Assembly (NCBI GenBank): GCA_934489015.1
Contig: CAKSSN010000040.1
Coordinates: 1-13,741, forward strand
Source: an uncultured Clostridia bacterium
GTDB lineage: Bacteria > Bacillota > Clostridia > UBA1381
DNA: 13,741 nucleotides
Direction: 5' to 3'
Position numbers and translations under genes: made by a program. Below the pieces are notes generated by a model. It was not told the DNA's origin and made no database searches. It was given only the letters and a program-made list of their open reading frames with translations. This document shows positions 1 through 6,926 of this stretch, piece by piece. Within the stretch, counting starts at the first letter, position 1, and every line of letters starts with the position of its first letter.

Positions 1-1
1 C

Positions 2-19
2 AGTATGGACGGTATGTAA
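2..19 (+). CDS. Possible 3' end of an upstream gene (partial)
   Basis: One plus-strand frame stops with TAA at 17-19, 15 bases before a strong terminator, which is the usual spacing for the end of a gene. Only five codons are visible, so no function can be given. A second frame stops at 49-51 inside the terminator stem, and a third stays open through the terminator to about 139. Both are less plausible gene ends. Confidence 0.3.
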   Translation, partial: SMDGM

Positions 20-34
20 AAGAAAAAATAAGAG

Positions 35-77
35 GCGGTCAGTTTGTGTGATTACACACGAATTGACCGCTTTTTTT
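35..77 (+). terminator. Strong Rho-independent terminator
   Basis: A 16-bp stem (35-50 with 55-70, including a few G-U pairs) closes on an ATTA loop at 51-54. Seven T residues follow at 71-77. It faces the plus strand and should end the transcript of whatever gene lies to the left of the window. Confidence 0.9.
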
Positions 78-89
78 CTGTATAGGACA

Positions 90-118
90 TTGCGTTTTTT
101 GAAAAAGTATGATATAAT
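90..118 (+). promoter_or_regulatory. Candidate extended -10 promoter, antisense to the transposase
   Basis: TATAAT lies at 113-118, preceded by TG at 110-111 (extended -10). TTGCGT at 90-95 is a partial -35 at 17-bp spacing. No convincing gene follows on the plus strand before the next terminator at 1440-1467, so the transcript would run antisense through the transposase gene. The -10 is strong and the -35 is weak. Confidence 0.5.
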
Positions 119-258
119 AGAAAACAAGTCAAAAAAGGCATAACAAAAAGAGGTAGTGCAAAACCTTGGATAAAGTTATTGAATTTTTGATTTCTCCGTT
201 AATTGAAATTTGATTTATGGTGTATTTAAAGAAATGGTCTGAATTAAGAAGAATTAAT

Positions 259-1368
259 TCAAGAATTAGATTTTTCAAAAAACGGAGTGCCGTTAAGGCA
301 AAATTGAAAAAATGTCATTTTATGACCGCACTTGCACAAGAGAGGGTCGAAATGAAATGACAGGGAAACAGACGTTCTCCATGAATTGCGAAGAATATGG
401 AAACGTCTTTTTTCTTTTAGAATAAATAAACGTAAGCTGTTTTCATGTTTATGATGTTTGGCATAAATGCCGTAATATCGAATCAACTTAAAGTGTTTTT
501 CAGGTATATGAATAATTAACTTTTTGATAAAGTCAACAGCAGAAACAGTTTCGGTAATTAATTTGTTATCTTCATGACGATTGTAGTGGAAAGTGATATT
601 TTCACCGTCATAATTATCAATTCTTGAAGAAGCGATAACAGGTCTGCCAAGATATCTTCCGATATATTTTAAAACATCCTGATTGTTGGTAAGAGTAGGT
701 TTAGCATATACATAAAAACCGTTAGGGCAATGCTTGTAAATGTAAGATTTAACTTTTTTAAAAGATTTGCCGATATGTTTTTCAAGATAATTAAGTAAAG
801 TCAATCGAAAAGATTTACGAAGCAGTTCGTAGTGAAAATGTTTAACTAAACGCCGGACAGAGAAGTTACCGGAAGCACCTTCAGAAATGAGCATATGGAT
901 ATGAGGATTCCATTGAAGAGAGCGGCCGAAAGTATGAAGAACGCAAATAAAACCGGGAGTAAGATTCTCGGATTTGTTGAGTTTTTTAAACATAAAGAAG
1001 ATAGCGTCTGCGGCAGCCTTAAAAAGAAGATTTAGCAGCGAGCGATCTTTTCTGAAAAATATTCTTAATTCTTCAGGGATAGTAAAAACGCAGTGCCTGT
1101 GGGAAGTGCGGACAAGTTTAAAGGACATAGCGGTTGAACGTTTTCGGGAGTAGAGGTTGCCGCAGGAGGTGCAGAAACGGCTTCTGCACCTAAAAGGAGA
1201 AACCATAAATCGGGAACAATGTTCACAAATGTAAAAAGCATACCCCCTTTTGAAGTCACCGCAATGAATCATTTTATCCACATTTTCAATAACAGTATCA
1301 CGGATTTTAATGTTAGAATTAAGAAGTTTATGAAAATGATCTGAAAAAATGTTTTGTAAAATACTCAT
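259..1368 (-). CDS. IS91-type transposase (HUH, two-tyrosine, with zinc finger)
   Basis: This is a predicted rolling-circle transposase of about 369 residues. An N-terminal zinc-binding region has Cys pairs at about 48/51, 61, 66 and 69 (C-x2-C, then C-x4-C-x2-C). An HUH metal site follows with His-x-His at 156/158 in the context NPHIHML. The catalytic tyrosine pair of the Y2 type is at 235/239 in YIGRY, followed by LGRP as is usual in IS91 relatives. A C-terminal CKCGHKM segment ends the recognisable part. I chose the ATG at 1368 because a promoter -10 sits six bases upstream; the frame is open further upstream to 1416, but that would need transcription from beyond the promoter. The length is normal for the family and I see no internal lesion, so the gene may be active. 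IS91 elements lack terminal inverted repeats, so the element's ends cannot be fixed from one copy. Confidence 0.9.
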   Translation of the reverse strand: MSILQNIFSDHFHKLLNSNIKIRDTVIENVDKMIHCGDFKRGYAFYICEHCSRFMVSPFRCRSRFCTSCGNLYSRKRSTAMSFKLVRTSHRHCVFTIPEELRIFFRKDRSLLNLLFKAAADAIFFMFKKLNKSENLTPGFICVLHTFGRSLQWNPHIHMLISEGASGNFSVRRLVKHFHYELLRKSFRLTLLNYLEKHIGKSFKKVKSYIYKHCPNGFYVYAKPTLTNNQDVLKYIGRYLGRPVIASSRIDNYDGENITFHYNRHEDNKLITETVSAVDFIKKLIIHIPEKHFKLIRYYGIYAKHHKHENSLRLFILKEKRRFHILRNSWRTSVSLSFHFDPLLCKCGHKMTFFQFCLNGTPFFEKSNS

Positions 1369-1374
1369 ATGTAT

Positions 1375-1403
1375 ATTATACCACAGAATTAGAAAAAAGA
1401 AAA
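1375..1403 (-). promoter_or_regulatory. Transposase promoter, apparently giving a leaderless transcript
   Basis: Read on the minus strand, TATAAT is at 1380-1375 with TG one base before it (extended -10). A weak TTTTCT -35 lies at 1403-1398 at 17-bp spacing. The ATG at 1368 begins six bases after the -10, so transcription would start at or next to the A of the start codon. No ribosome binding site is visible before that ATG. Confidence 0.5.
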
Positions 1404-1408
1404 GCCTA

Positions 1409-1426
1409 CCCCTCAAGATTGAGGGG
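1409..1426. repeat. Small GC-rich hairpin upstream of the transposase
   Basis: A perfect 7-bp inverted repeat (1409-1415 with 1420-1426) has a 4-base loop in an otherwise AT-rich stretch. It is not followed by a T-run on either strand, so it is not a standard terminator. Its place just upstream of the transposase fits a subterminal hairpin of an IS91-type termination end, but this is inference. Confidence 0.4.
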
Positions 1427-1439
1427 CAGGGGTGTTGAG

Positions 1440-1467
1440 GTGCGAGTCATCGCACTTTTTTATTTTT
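1440..1467 (+). terminator. Rho-independent terminator isolating the operon from the IS element
   Basis: A 6-bp stem (1440-1445 with 1450-1455), GTGCGA paired with TCGCAC, closes on a 4-base loop and is followed by a T-rich run at 1456-1467. It lies 11 bases before the -35 of the operon promoter and would stop plus-strand transcripts coming from the IS region. Confidence 0.7.
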
Positions 1468-1477
1468 CATTATTTAC

Positions 1478-1506
1478 TTGACAAAATAAATATATTATGT
1501 TATAAT
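1478..1506 (+). promoter_or_regulatory. Consensus sigma-A promoter of the glycyl radical operon
   Basis: TTGACA at 1478-1483 and TATAAT at 1501-1506 are separated by exactly 17 bases, both perfect matches. TG at 1498-1499 adds an extended -10. The expected start is near 1513, giving a leader of about 27 bases with an AGGAGG site and no room for a riboswitch. A promoter this strong implies tight repression, presumably by the IclR protein encoded first in the operon. Confidence 0.9.
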
Positions 1507-1507
1507 A
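1493..1507. promoter_or_regulatory. Candidate operator: palindrome over the -10 box
   Basis: TATTAT-GTT-ATAATA is a 6+6-bp inverted repeat centred at 1500 that covers the whole -10 hexamer. IclR-family regulators bind short palindromes near or over the promoters they control, commonly including their own. The sequence is AT-only in the arms, so chance is a real alternative. Confidence 0.4.
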
Positions 1508-1539
1508 AATATATAATAAAAAACACAGGAGGAAAAAAT

Positions 1540-2241
1540 ATGTCAAAAGCGCCGGCAGTTGATTATGCTTTAAGAATTATTGAATACTTTTCCGAAACTC
1601 AAAAGGAAATAGGGCTCGCGGATATATGCAATTCGCTTGAAATTAACAAAAATGCAGCATCGAGGGTACTCGAATCGCTGCTTGAATATAATTGGATATA
1701 CTTAAGCGACAGTGTTCAAAAAAAATACAGGTTTACTATGAAGCCGTTTTCGGTTGTTTCAAAATGCACTCCCGGGCATGCTCTTGCCGAGACTGCAAAA
1801 AATGAGCTTTGTAAGCTTAACGAACAATTGGGTGATGCTGTTTATCTCGGCATTAAAAATAAAGAAAACGTACTTTATCTTCTTCATTTTGATTCGAGCA
1901 GGGAGGTACGTATTAACGGTCGCGTAGGCGGTGAATATCCGCTTAAAACCTCCGCCCCGGGAAAAGTTTTGCTTGCATATGGAGAACATGCAAATGATTT
2001 TGAAACGGAAGCGGAAAAGATAAAAAAGTGCGGCTATGCAACAGACAATGAAGAATTTGCAAAGGGGATTATATGTGTTGCCTGCCCGATATATGACGAC
2101 CGCGGTAAAGTTATTGCTTCTACAGGTATATCGTCACTCACAATTTATGATAGCATAAATTCGCTTGTGACCGATAAATTGCCGATTCTTAACGAAGCAG
2201 CAAAGAATATTTCATTAAAATTAGGTTATAAGGAGAGTTAG
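1540..2241 (+). CDS. IclR-family transcriptional regulator
   Basis: This is a 233-residue DNA-binding regulator of normal IclR length. A winged helix-turn-helix occupies about residues 5-60 (SKAPAVDYALRIIEYF, then ADICNSLEINKNAASRVLESL). The effector-binding domain runs from about 75 to 230 and carries the family signatures TSAPGKVLLAY and FAKGIICVACPIYDDRGKVIAS. The ATG at 1540 is chosen because AGGAGG lies seven bases upstream; the open frame further upstream overlaps the promoter. It is the first gene of the operon, and its stop is only two bases before the next start, so it is co-transcribed with the enzymes. Its own promoter carries a palindrome at the -10. Likely role (inference): it senses the pathway substrate or an intermediate and controls this operon, including itself. 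Confidence 0.92.
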   Translation: MSKAPAVDYALRIIEYFSETQKEIGLADICNSLEINKNAASRVLESLLEYNWIYLSDSVQKKYRFTMKPFSVVSKCTPGHALAETAKNELCKLNEQLGDAVYLGIKNKENVLYLLHFDSSREVRINGRVGGEYPLKTSAPGKVLLAYGEHANDFETEAEKIKKCGYATDNEEFAKGIICVACPIYDDRGKVIASTGISSLTIYDSINSLVTDKLPILNEAAKNISLKLGYKES

Positions 2242-2243
2242 TT

Positions 2244-4301
2244 ATGTTTTGCGATTGGACTATTGAAAGATATGTAAGAAAAAATTATTATGATGATTTA
2301 AACGCTTTGAATCCGATAGAAAGATTTACGAAAAAATTCAAGATTGAAATCGAAGAACTTAAGCTTGATATAAGGGATGACGATGAGATTATAGGTTGGT
2401 TTTATTTTGACAAAAAGTGTGAAGAAAAGGTCATATTTACAGATGAAATGCAGGACAAAAAGACTGAAAATACAATAAATGCACCGGAAGAGTTCAAGAG
2501 CCGAACCAATGTTGACAGAGGTCATACCTTGATTGACTATGAAAGCATATTAAAAAACGGTCTTGTTTTTTACGAAAAAAAACTTAATGAGGAAATCAAA
2601 AAATATTCTCAAAACGAATATCTGTCGGCAATGAAAGCATCACTTGGAGCTGTGCGAGGTTTGATAAACAGAGTCTCCGATATGATAGACGAAAGGCTGA
2701 CCGATTGCAGCGAAAATGAAAAATTGCGGCTTACAGAATTAAAAAAAATGATACAAAAAGTCCCGTATTATCCGGCGGAAAGCTTTCGCGAAGCTGTCCA
2801 GTCGGTGTGGATAATACACTTTTTGACGCCGCTTGCCGAGGATGCGTGGTACAGCATATCTCTCGGAAAATTCGATAAATATATGTACCCGTTTTACAAA
2901 AAGTCCGTAGAAAGAGGAATGACGAGGGACGAAGCAAAGAGGATATTGCATAATTTGTATGAGCTTTTGAACAGCTACGCGGACGGCGCGTGCCTTTTGA
3001 ATGTCGGAGCGGAGTATAACGAGTTTTCAAAACTGATTATAGAGTGTCAAAAAGAATTTGCAATGCCCGCACCGATTTTGGGAGCGAGAGTTGGCGAAAC
3101 CACGCCCGGCGAAATATGGGATTTACTCATTGATGAAAAGCTTTTTTCTATGGGACAGCCGACATTTTACGGAGAAAAATCCTGCATAAATGCACTTGTT
3201 GAAAAAGGCTTGCCCGAGGATAGGGCAAGAGGATTTTCGAATAATTCGTGCATGGGAATAAGTATACCGGGAAATGAATTTAATAGCATGTGGGGGTGCG
3301 TTTTCTCGGTTTCGGCAGTCCTTGAAACAGCGATGAATTGCGGCAAAATGCTGCAATCGGAAAAGACGCTTGTCCCGGGGATAGCAGCACCGAAAAATAT
3401 TGAAGAATTGTTTGAGAATTTCAAAGCTTGCGCGGAGCATCTGCTCAAAATATGCGTTAAATCTTATGAACAAAAAGCGGAAATCAGCGAAAAAACACTT
3501 CCCGACCCGTTTGTGTCGCTGCTCACTCCCGGCTGCATCGAAATGCATTGCGATCGTATTTCGGGCGCAAAATATCACAATGTCACATTTGAGTGCATGG
3601 GCATGGTGAATGTGGGCGACGGAATTTGTGCAATAGATAAGCTTGTGTTCAAGGATAAAAAATATGCAATTGATGAAGTGAATGACGCTGTAAAAAATAA
3701 CTTTGTCGGATTTGAAAATGTCAGAAGCGATATTTTAAAATGTTCAAAGTTCGGAGAAAATTCGGATGCGGACGAATACGCGATTCGTGTCGCACAGATT
3801 CTTCAAGAATTAATACGCGGATTTGGCCATGATAATTTATATTATTCGCCGTCGCTGCATACGCTTGACTCAAATGTGAGATACGGTGCGGAATACGGAG
3901 CAGGCTATGACGGACGATATGCCGGAGAGCCGTTTGCCAAAAATGCAGGCGCGTCGAACAGCGCGCGAAAGGCTGACCCAACCTCGATGATATTGTCATC
4001 ATCGGCACTTCCGCAGCATCAATTTTTCGGAGGGCAGCCGATAGACGTGAATTTCAGCGCCGACGCGGTTACCAATCACAAAAAGGAAATCCGAGCGCTT
4101 ATAGAAGTCTATTTAAACCGCGGCGGCTTGCAGTTTCAGGTCAATTCCGTTTCTTCAAAGCTTTTGCGTGAAGCAATGGAAAATCCTGAAAAATATCCGA
4201 ATTTAGTTGTAAGAAGAGGCGGATACAGTATTTACTTTAAAAACATATCAAAAGAATCTCAAAAAGAATTTGTGGAAAGATTTGAAAAGGAGGGGCTTTG
4301 A
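2244..4301 (+). CDS. Glycyl radical enzyme 1 (pyruvate formate-lyase/diol dehydratase superfamily, unknown substrate)
   Basis: This 685-residue enzyme has the PFL-like barrel domain followed by a C-terminal glycyl radical domain. The radical loop reads VVRRGGYSIYF, placing the radical on Gly660. Family landmarks include GHTLIDYESILKNGL near 90-110, SVWIIHF near 185 and LGKFDKYMYPFY. The thiyl-radical cysteine is most likely Cys336 in SNNSCMG. Characterised dehydratase-type GREs have Gly-Cys-Val-Glu here; this protein has Ser-Cys-Met-Gly, so the catalytic Glu is absent. It is shorter than most dehydratases of the family (about 780-850 residues). The start follows AAGGAG at 2230-2235, overlapping the end of the IclR gene. 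It must be activated by a radical SAM activase; the only one here is at 11447-12340. Substrate unknown. It could be a dehydratase, a C-C lyase or another elimination enzyme acting on a sugar-derived compound. Confidence 0.9.
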   Translation: MFCDWTIERYVRKNYYDDLNALNPIERFTKKFKIEIEELKLDIRDDDEIIGWFYFDKKCEEKVIFTDEMQDKKTENTINAPEEFKSRTNVDRGHTLIDYESILKNGLVFYEKKLNEEIKKYSQNEYLSAMKASLGAVRGLINRVSDMIDERLTDCSENEKLRLTELKKMIQKVPYYPAESFREAVQSVWIIHFLTPLAEDAWYSISLGKFDKYMYPFYKKSVERGMTRDEAKRILHNLYELLNSYADGACLLNVGAEYNEFSKLIIECQKEFAMPAPILGARVGETTPGEIWDLLIDEKLFSMGQPTFYGEKSCINALVEKGLPEDRARGFSNNSCMGISIPGNEFNSMWGCVFSVSAVLETAMNCGKMLQSEKTLVPGIAAPKNIEELFENFKACAEHLLKICVKSYEQKAEISEKTLPDPFVSLLTPGCIEMHCDRISGAKYHNVTFECMGMVNVGDGICAIDKLVFKDKKYAIDEVNDAVKNNFVGFENVRSDILKCSKFGENSDADEYAIRVAQILQELIRGFGHDNLYYSPSLHTLDSNVRYGAEYGAGYDGRYAGEPFAKNAGASNSARKADPTSMILSSSALPQHQFFGGQPIDVNFSADAVTNHKKEIRALIEVYLNRGGLQFQVNSVSSKLLREAMENPEKYPNLVVRRGGYSIYFKNISKESQKEFVERFEKEGL

Positions 4302-4304
4302 TTT

Positions 4305-5194
4305 ATGAACTTGACAAGAATTTTCCCGGGAGCGGATCCGTTTTTGATGAAACATAACGGAAAGTATTAAATATATTGTACGACTGAAAACAATGAAAAA
4401 TTGCAGTCTCCAAGTGCGTTTAATACTGATAAAGACGGAATGGATGGCTTTTATGTCTACCAATCTGATGATTTGATTCATTGGGATATCAAAGGATTAT
4501 GTCTGTCAAAAGAGAATGCAATCGGAGACAGATGGTTTTGGGCGCCTGAAGTATCATACTATAAAGGCAAATTTTATATGGTCTACACTGCACAAGAACA
4601 TCTTGCCGTTGCTGTGTCGGATAACCCGACAGGACCTTTCAAAAAGCATTCGGAGGGTTGGCTGCGAGATAAACCTGCAATAGACGGACATCTTTTGTTT
4701 GATGATAGCGGCATTTACTTGTATTATGTTAGACTTTGTAACGGAAATCAGATATTTGTTGCAAAAATGTCAGATGACCTGAAACGAATTGAGTACAAAT
4801 ACGAAAATGTACTGATTCAAGCAGAAGAAAAATGGGAAACAGCTGATTGTTTAGTTGCAGAAGGACCGTTCGTTATCAAACATAATGGTCTGTATTATCT
4901 TTCCTATTCCTGCAACCATACTCGGTCAGAGGATTATGCGGTTGGCTTTGCTGTTTCGGAAAATCCGACAGGACCTTTTAAAAAGTATGAGTACAATCCT
5001 ATACTGAAGAAAAAAGGTAATATTATGGTGTGGGACATAACAGTTATATTCCGACAGATGATGAAAATAGATTTATATGCGCTTATCATTGTCACAGCGG
5101 CAATCCGGATAACTTTAAACCTCGCATGGTATGCTTGTGCGAAGCGGCATTTGAAAAGAATAACGATATAGACAGATTAAGGATATATTATTAA
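4305..5194 (+). pseudogene. Broken GH43-family glycosidase gene (nonsense plus frameshift)
   Basis: The reading frame starting at ATG 4305 encodes a five-bladed-propeller GH43 glycosidase (xylosidase/arabinofuranosidase type). All three catalytic acids are visible: Asp11 in PGADPF, Asp127 in PAIDGH and Glu186 in VAEGPF. WAPEVSYYKGKFYMVYT is also typical. Codon 22 (4368-4370) is TAA where the family has a Tyr (HNGKY then stop then IYCTTEN). Near 5027-5028 one G is missing: restoring it gives IMGVGHNSYIPTDDENRF and a natural stop at 5192-5194, for 296 residues. Without it, the frame ends at 5169-5171 in unrelated sequence. No signal peptide is present, so the ancestral enzyme was cytoplasmic and would have acted on imported oligosaccharides. 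It sits three bases after GRE1 and 22 before the aldolase. A sequencing error could explain one lesion, less easily two. Confidence 0.85.
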
Positions 5195-5216
5195 TATTCA
5201 AAGGAGTAGTATAAAA

Positions 5217-5885
5217 ATGAAGAATTTTAATAAATTGTTTGATCACACAATTTTGAAACCGCCGACAACCGAAGAAGAACTGAAAAAAGTATGCGATGAT
5301 GCAATAAAATACGGATTTTGTTCTGTTGCGGTTAACACAGGTATGGTAAAAAGCTGTGCCGAATTTTTAAAAGGCAGCGACGTTTTGGTGGACGCGGCAG
5401 TCGGTTTTCCGCTTGGAATAACAACAGTGGAAGTAAAAGCTTTTGAAGCGGAACAGGCAATAAAAAACGGTGCCGATGAAATTGATTATGTGATAAATAT
5501 CGGGAAAATGAAACAAGGCGATTTTGATTATATAAAAGAGGAAATGAAAACGCTGGTTTCACTTTGCCGAAAGTACAGCGTTACATCGAAAGTAATTTTT
5601 GAAAATTGTTATTTAACGGACGATGAAAAAATTAAGCTTTGCGAAATTGCAAAGGAAGTTAAGCCTGATTTTATTAAAACGTCAACAGGCTTCGGGTCGT
5701 CATCTGCTACCGTAGATGATGTTAAGCTGATGAAAAATCATGTCGGAAATGAAGTAAAGGTCAAAGCGGCAGGCGGAGTGAGAACGCTTGATGATTGCTT
5801 GGCTATGGTAGAGGCAGGAGCTGAAAGAATCGGCTGCAGCAACAGCCCGGCAATCGCCGAAGAATATATAAAAAGGAGCAATTGA
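5217..5885 (+). CDS. deoC: DeoC-family class I aldolase (deoxyribose-phosphate aldolase-like)
   Basis: This is a 222-residue TIM-barrel aldolase that forms a Schiff base with a carbonyl donor; the known reaction is 2-deoxyribose 5-phosphate to acetaldehyde and glyceraldehyde 3-phosphate. The Schiff-base Lys154 is in DFIKTSTGF. The second active-site Lys183 is in VKVKAAGGVR, and the catalytic Asp90 is in ADEIDYVINIG. The phosphate-binding GG (186-187) is present, but the last phosphate loop reads IGCSNSP instead of the usual IG-[AT]-S-[AS]-G. Also, VAVNTGMV replaces the usual CVNP segment and FENC replaces I/LETC. A normal AAGGAG ribosome site lies ten bases upstream. In this operon it likely cleaves a deoxy sugar phosphate made by the radical enzymes and the kinase. 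The family is certain, but the exact substrate is uncertain, so the gene symbol marks family only. Confidence 0.88.
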   Translation: MKNFNKLFDHTILKPPTTEEELKKVCDDAIKYGFCSVAVNTGMVKSCAEFLKGSDVLVDAAVGFPLGITTVEVKAFEAEQAIKNGADEIDYVINIGKMKQGDFDYIKEEMKTLVSLCRKYSVTSKVIFENCYLTDDEKIKLCEIAKEVKPDFIKTSTGFGSSSATVDDVKLMKNHVGNEVKVKAAGGVRTLDDCLAMVEAGAERIGCSNSPAIAEEYIKRSN

Positions 5886-5887
5886 AT

Positions 5888-6916
5888 ATGAAAAGTTATG
5901 TAGTATATGAAGATCAGACTTGCAAAATTGTTGATGATATGCCGATGCCGAAATACGGCGATTATGACGCACTTGTTAAAATAGAAAGCTGTGGCGTATG
6001 TAACGGCACAGATACTAAAATTATTCACGGTAAATTTAAAGGAATTGACAAATATCCTGTAGTTCTCGGACATGAGGGAGTAGGCAGGGTTGTGGAAAAA
6101 GGGAGCAAAGTAACAAGCTTTGAAATCGGGGATTTGGTGCTTATGCCTTATTGGTCGGATGTTCCGGAGGGATATTCGAGCGGTTGGGGTACATATTCGG
6201 AATACAATATTGTAACCGATGCTTTGGCGCAGGAAAAAGACGGAATTATTCCCGAAGAATTTTCATACGGTCAAAGAAAGCTGCCGGCAGATTTTGATCC
6301 TGTGTCATCAGCTATGATTATAACCTTCCGCGAAGTTTTGAGTACTATGAAAGCTTTCGGCTTTTCCGAAAACAAAAGTCTTGTAGTATTGGGTCTCGGA
6401 CCTGTCGGATTAAGCTTTGTTCAGTTTGCAAAGCTTATGGGTATGGGACCGATAATTGCCATTGATATTGACGACGCTAAGCTGGAGCTTGCAAAAAAGC
6501 GCGGTGCGGATTACACAATTAACAGTAAAAAAAGCGATATAGTAAAATCAGTTCGTGAAGCTTGCCCCGATGGTGTGGATTTTGCGTGTGATGCGGTAGG
6601 TATTACAAGCTTTATAAATACAGCTCTTGAAATTATAAAACCGGATGCAAAGGTTTGCGTGTACGGAATTTCCGAAAATATGACCGAAACAGTTGACTGG
6701 AGCAAGTGTCCGTATAACTGGGAGCTTCATTTTCACCAATTCCCGTCCAAAAAGGCAGAGTCGGACGCACACAATCAGATTGTAAGCTGGATTCAGGCAG
6801 GGATACTTAACCCGAGCGACTATGTTTCACATGTATATGATTTTGAAGATATTGACAAGGCATTTGAAAATATCAAAAACCATGTGCCTATGATGAAAAT
6901 GGTTATAAAATTCTAA
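5888..6916 (+). CDS. Zinc-dependent medium-chain alcohol/polyol dehydrogenase
   Basis: This 342-residue MDR-superfamily NAD(P)-dependent dehydrogenase is of the sorbitol/threonine dehydrogenase type. The catalytic zinc ligands are likely Cys38 (SCGVCNGTD) and His62-Glu63 (VLGHEGVG). The Rossmann motif is VVLGLGPVG at about 166-174, with Asp193 at the end of the second strand suggesting NAD rather than NADP. The four-cysteine structural-zinc lobe of classical members is missing; that segment (about 90-120) reads DVPEGYSSGWGTYSEYN. ATG 5888 is used because AGGAG at 5873-5877 is correctly spaced for it; a TTG at 5882 is too close. It starts two bases after the aldolase stop. Likely role: oxidation or reduction of a sugar, polyol or aldehyde in the same pathway. 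The substrate cannot be read from sequence. Confidence 0.9.
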   Translation: MKSYVVYEDQTCKIVDDMPMPKYGDYDALVKIESCGVCNGTDTKIIHGKFKGIDKYPVVLGHEGVGRVVEKGSKVTSFEIGDLVLMPYWSDVPEGYSSGWGTYSEYNIVTDALAQEKDGIIPEEFSYGQRKLPADFDPVSSAMIITFREVLSTMKAFGFSENKSLVVLGLGPVGLSFVQFAKLMGMGPIIAIDIDDAKLELAKKRGADYTINSKKSDIVKSVREACPDGVDFACDAVGITSFINTALEIIKPDAKVCVYGISENMTETVDWSKCPYNWELHFHQFPSKKAESDAHNQIVSWIQAGILNPSDYVSHVYDFEDIDKAFENIKNHVPMMKMVIKF

Positions 6917-6926
6917 GGTGAGCCGA

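Larger units (their letters stand above)
165..1430 (-). mobile_element. IS91-family insertion element (approximate limits)
   Basis: The element contains one intact Y2 transposase. IS91-type elements have no terminal inverted repeats and make no target duplication, and they are known to insert next to a GAAC or CAAG tetranucleotide on the origin side. On this strand the CTTG at 165-168 would suit an insertion junction downstream of the transposase. The hairpin at 1409-1426 would suit the opposite (termination) end. Both limits are guesses. Confidence 0.45.

Noticed and set aside
166..213. Tiny frame from TTG at 166 encoding about 15 residues (MDKVIEFLISPLIEI) after the promoter at 90-118.
   Set aside because: The ribosome-site spacing is about 12 bases and weak, the length is minimal, and no family is recognisable. 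It may be chance or a truncated gene start at the IS junction.
194..287. Inverted 7-base repeat CTCCGTT (194-200) and AACGGAG (281-287) near the transposase 3' end.
   Set aside because: It is short and widely spaced with no symmetric context. It could be part of the IS origin end but is equally likely by chance.
1432..1539. Longer IclR protein starting at 1432.
   Set aside because: It would begin inside the terminator region and cross the consensus promoter. The ATG at 1540 follows AGGAGG and matches the family's N-terminus.
3123..3578. Long minus-strand frames inside GRE1, and similar ones inside the kinase and the other genes.
   Set aside because: They lie fully within well-supported genes on the other strand, lack ribosome sites and have no recognisable domains. 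They are shadows of the coding strand.
4401..5171. A functional 256-residue GH43 enzyme starting at 4401.
   Set aside because: It would lack the N-terminal catalytic Asp, start at a TTG without a ribosome site, and end in frameshifted sequence. The pseudogene reading explains all of these.
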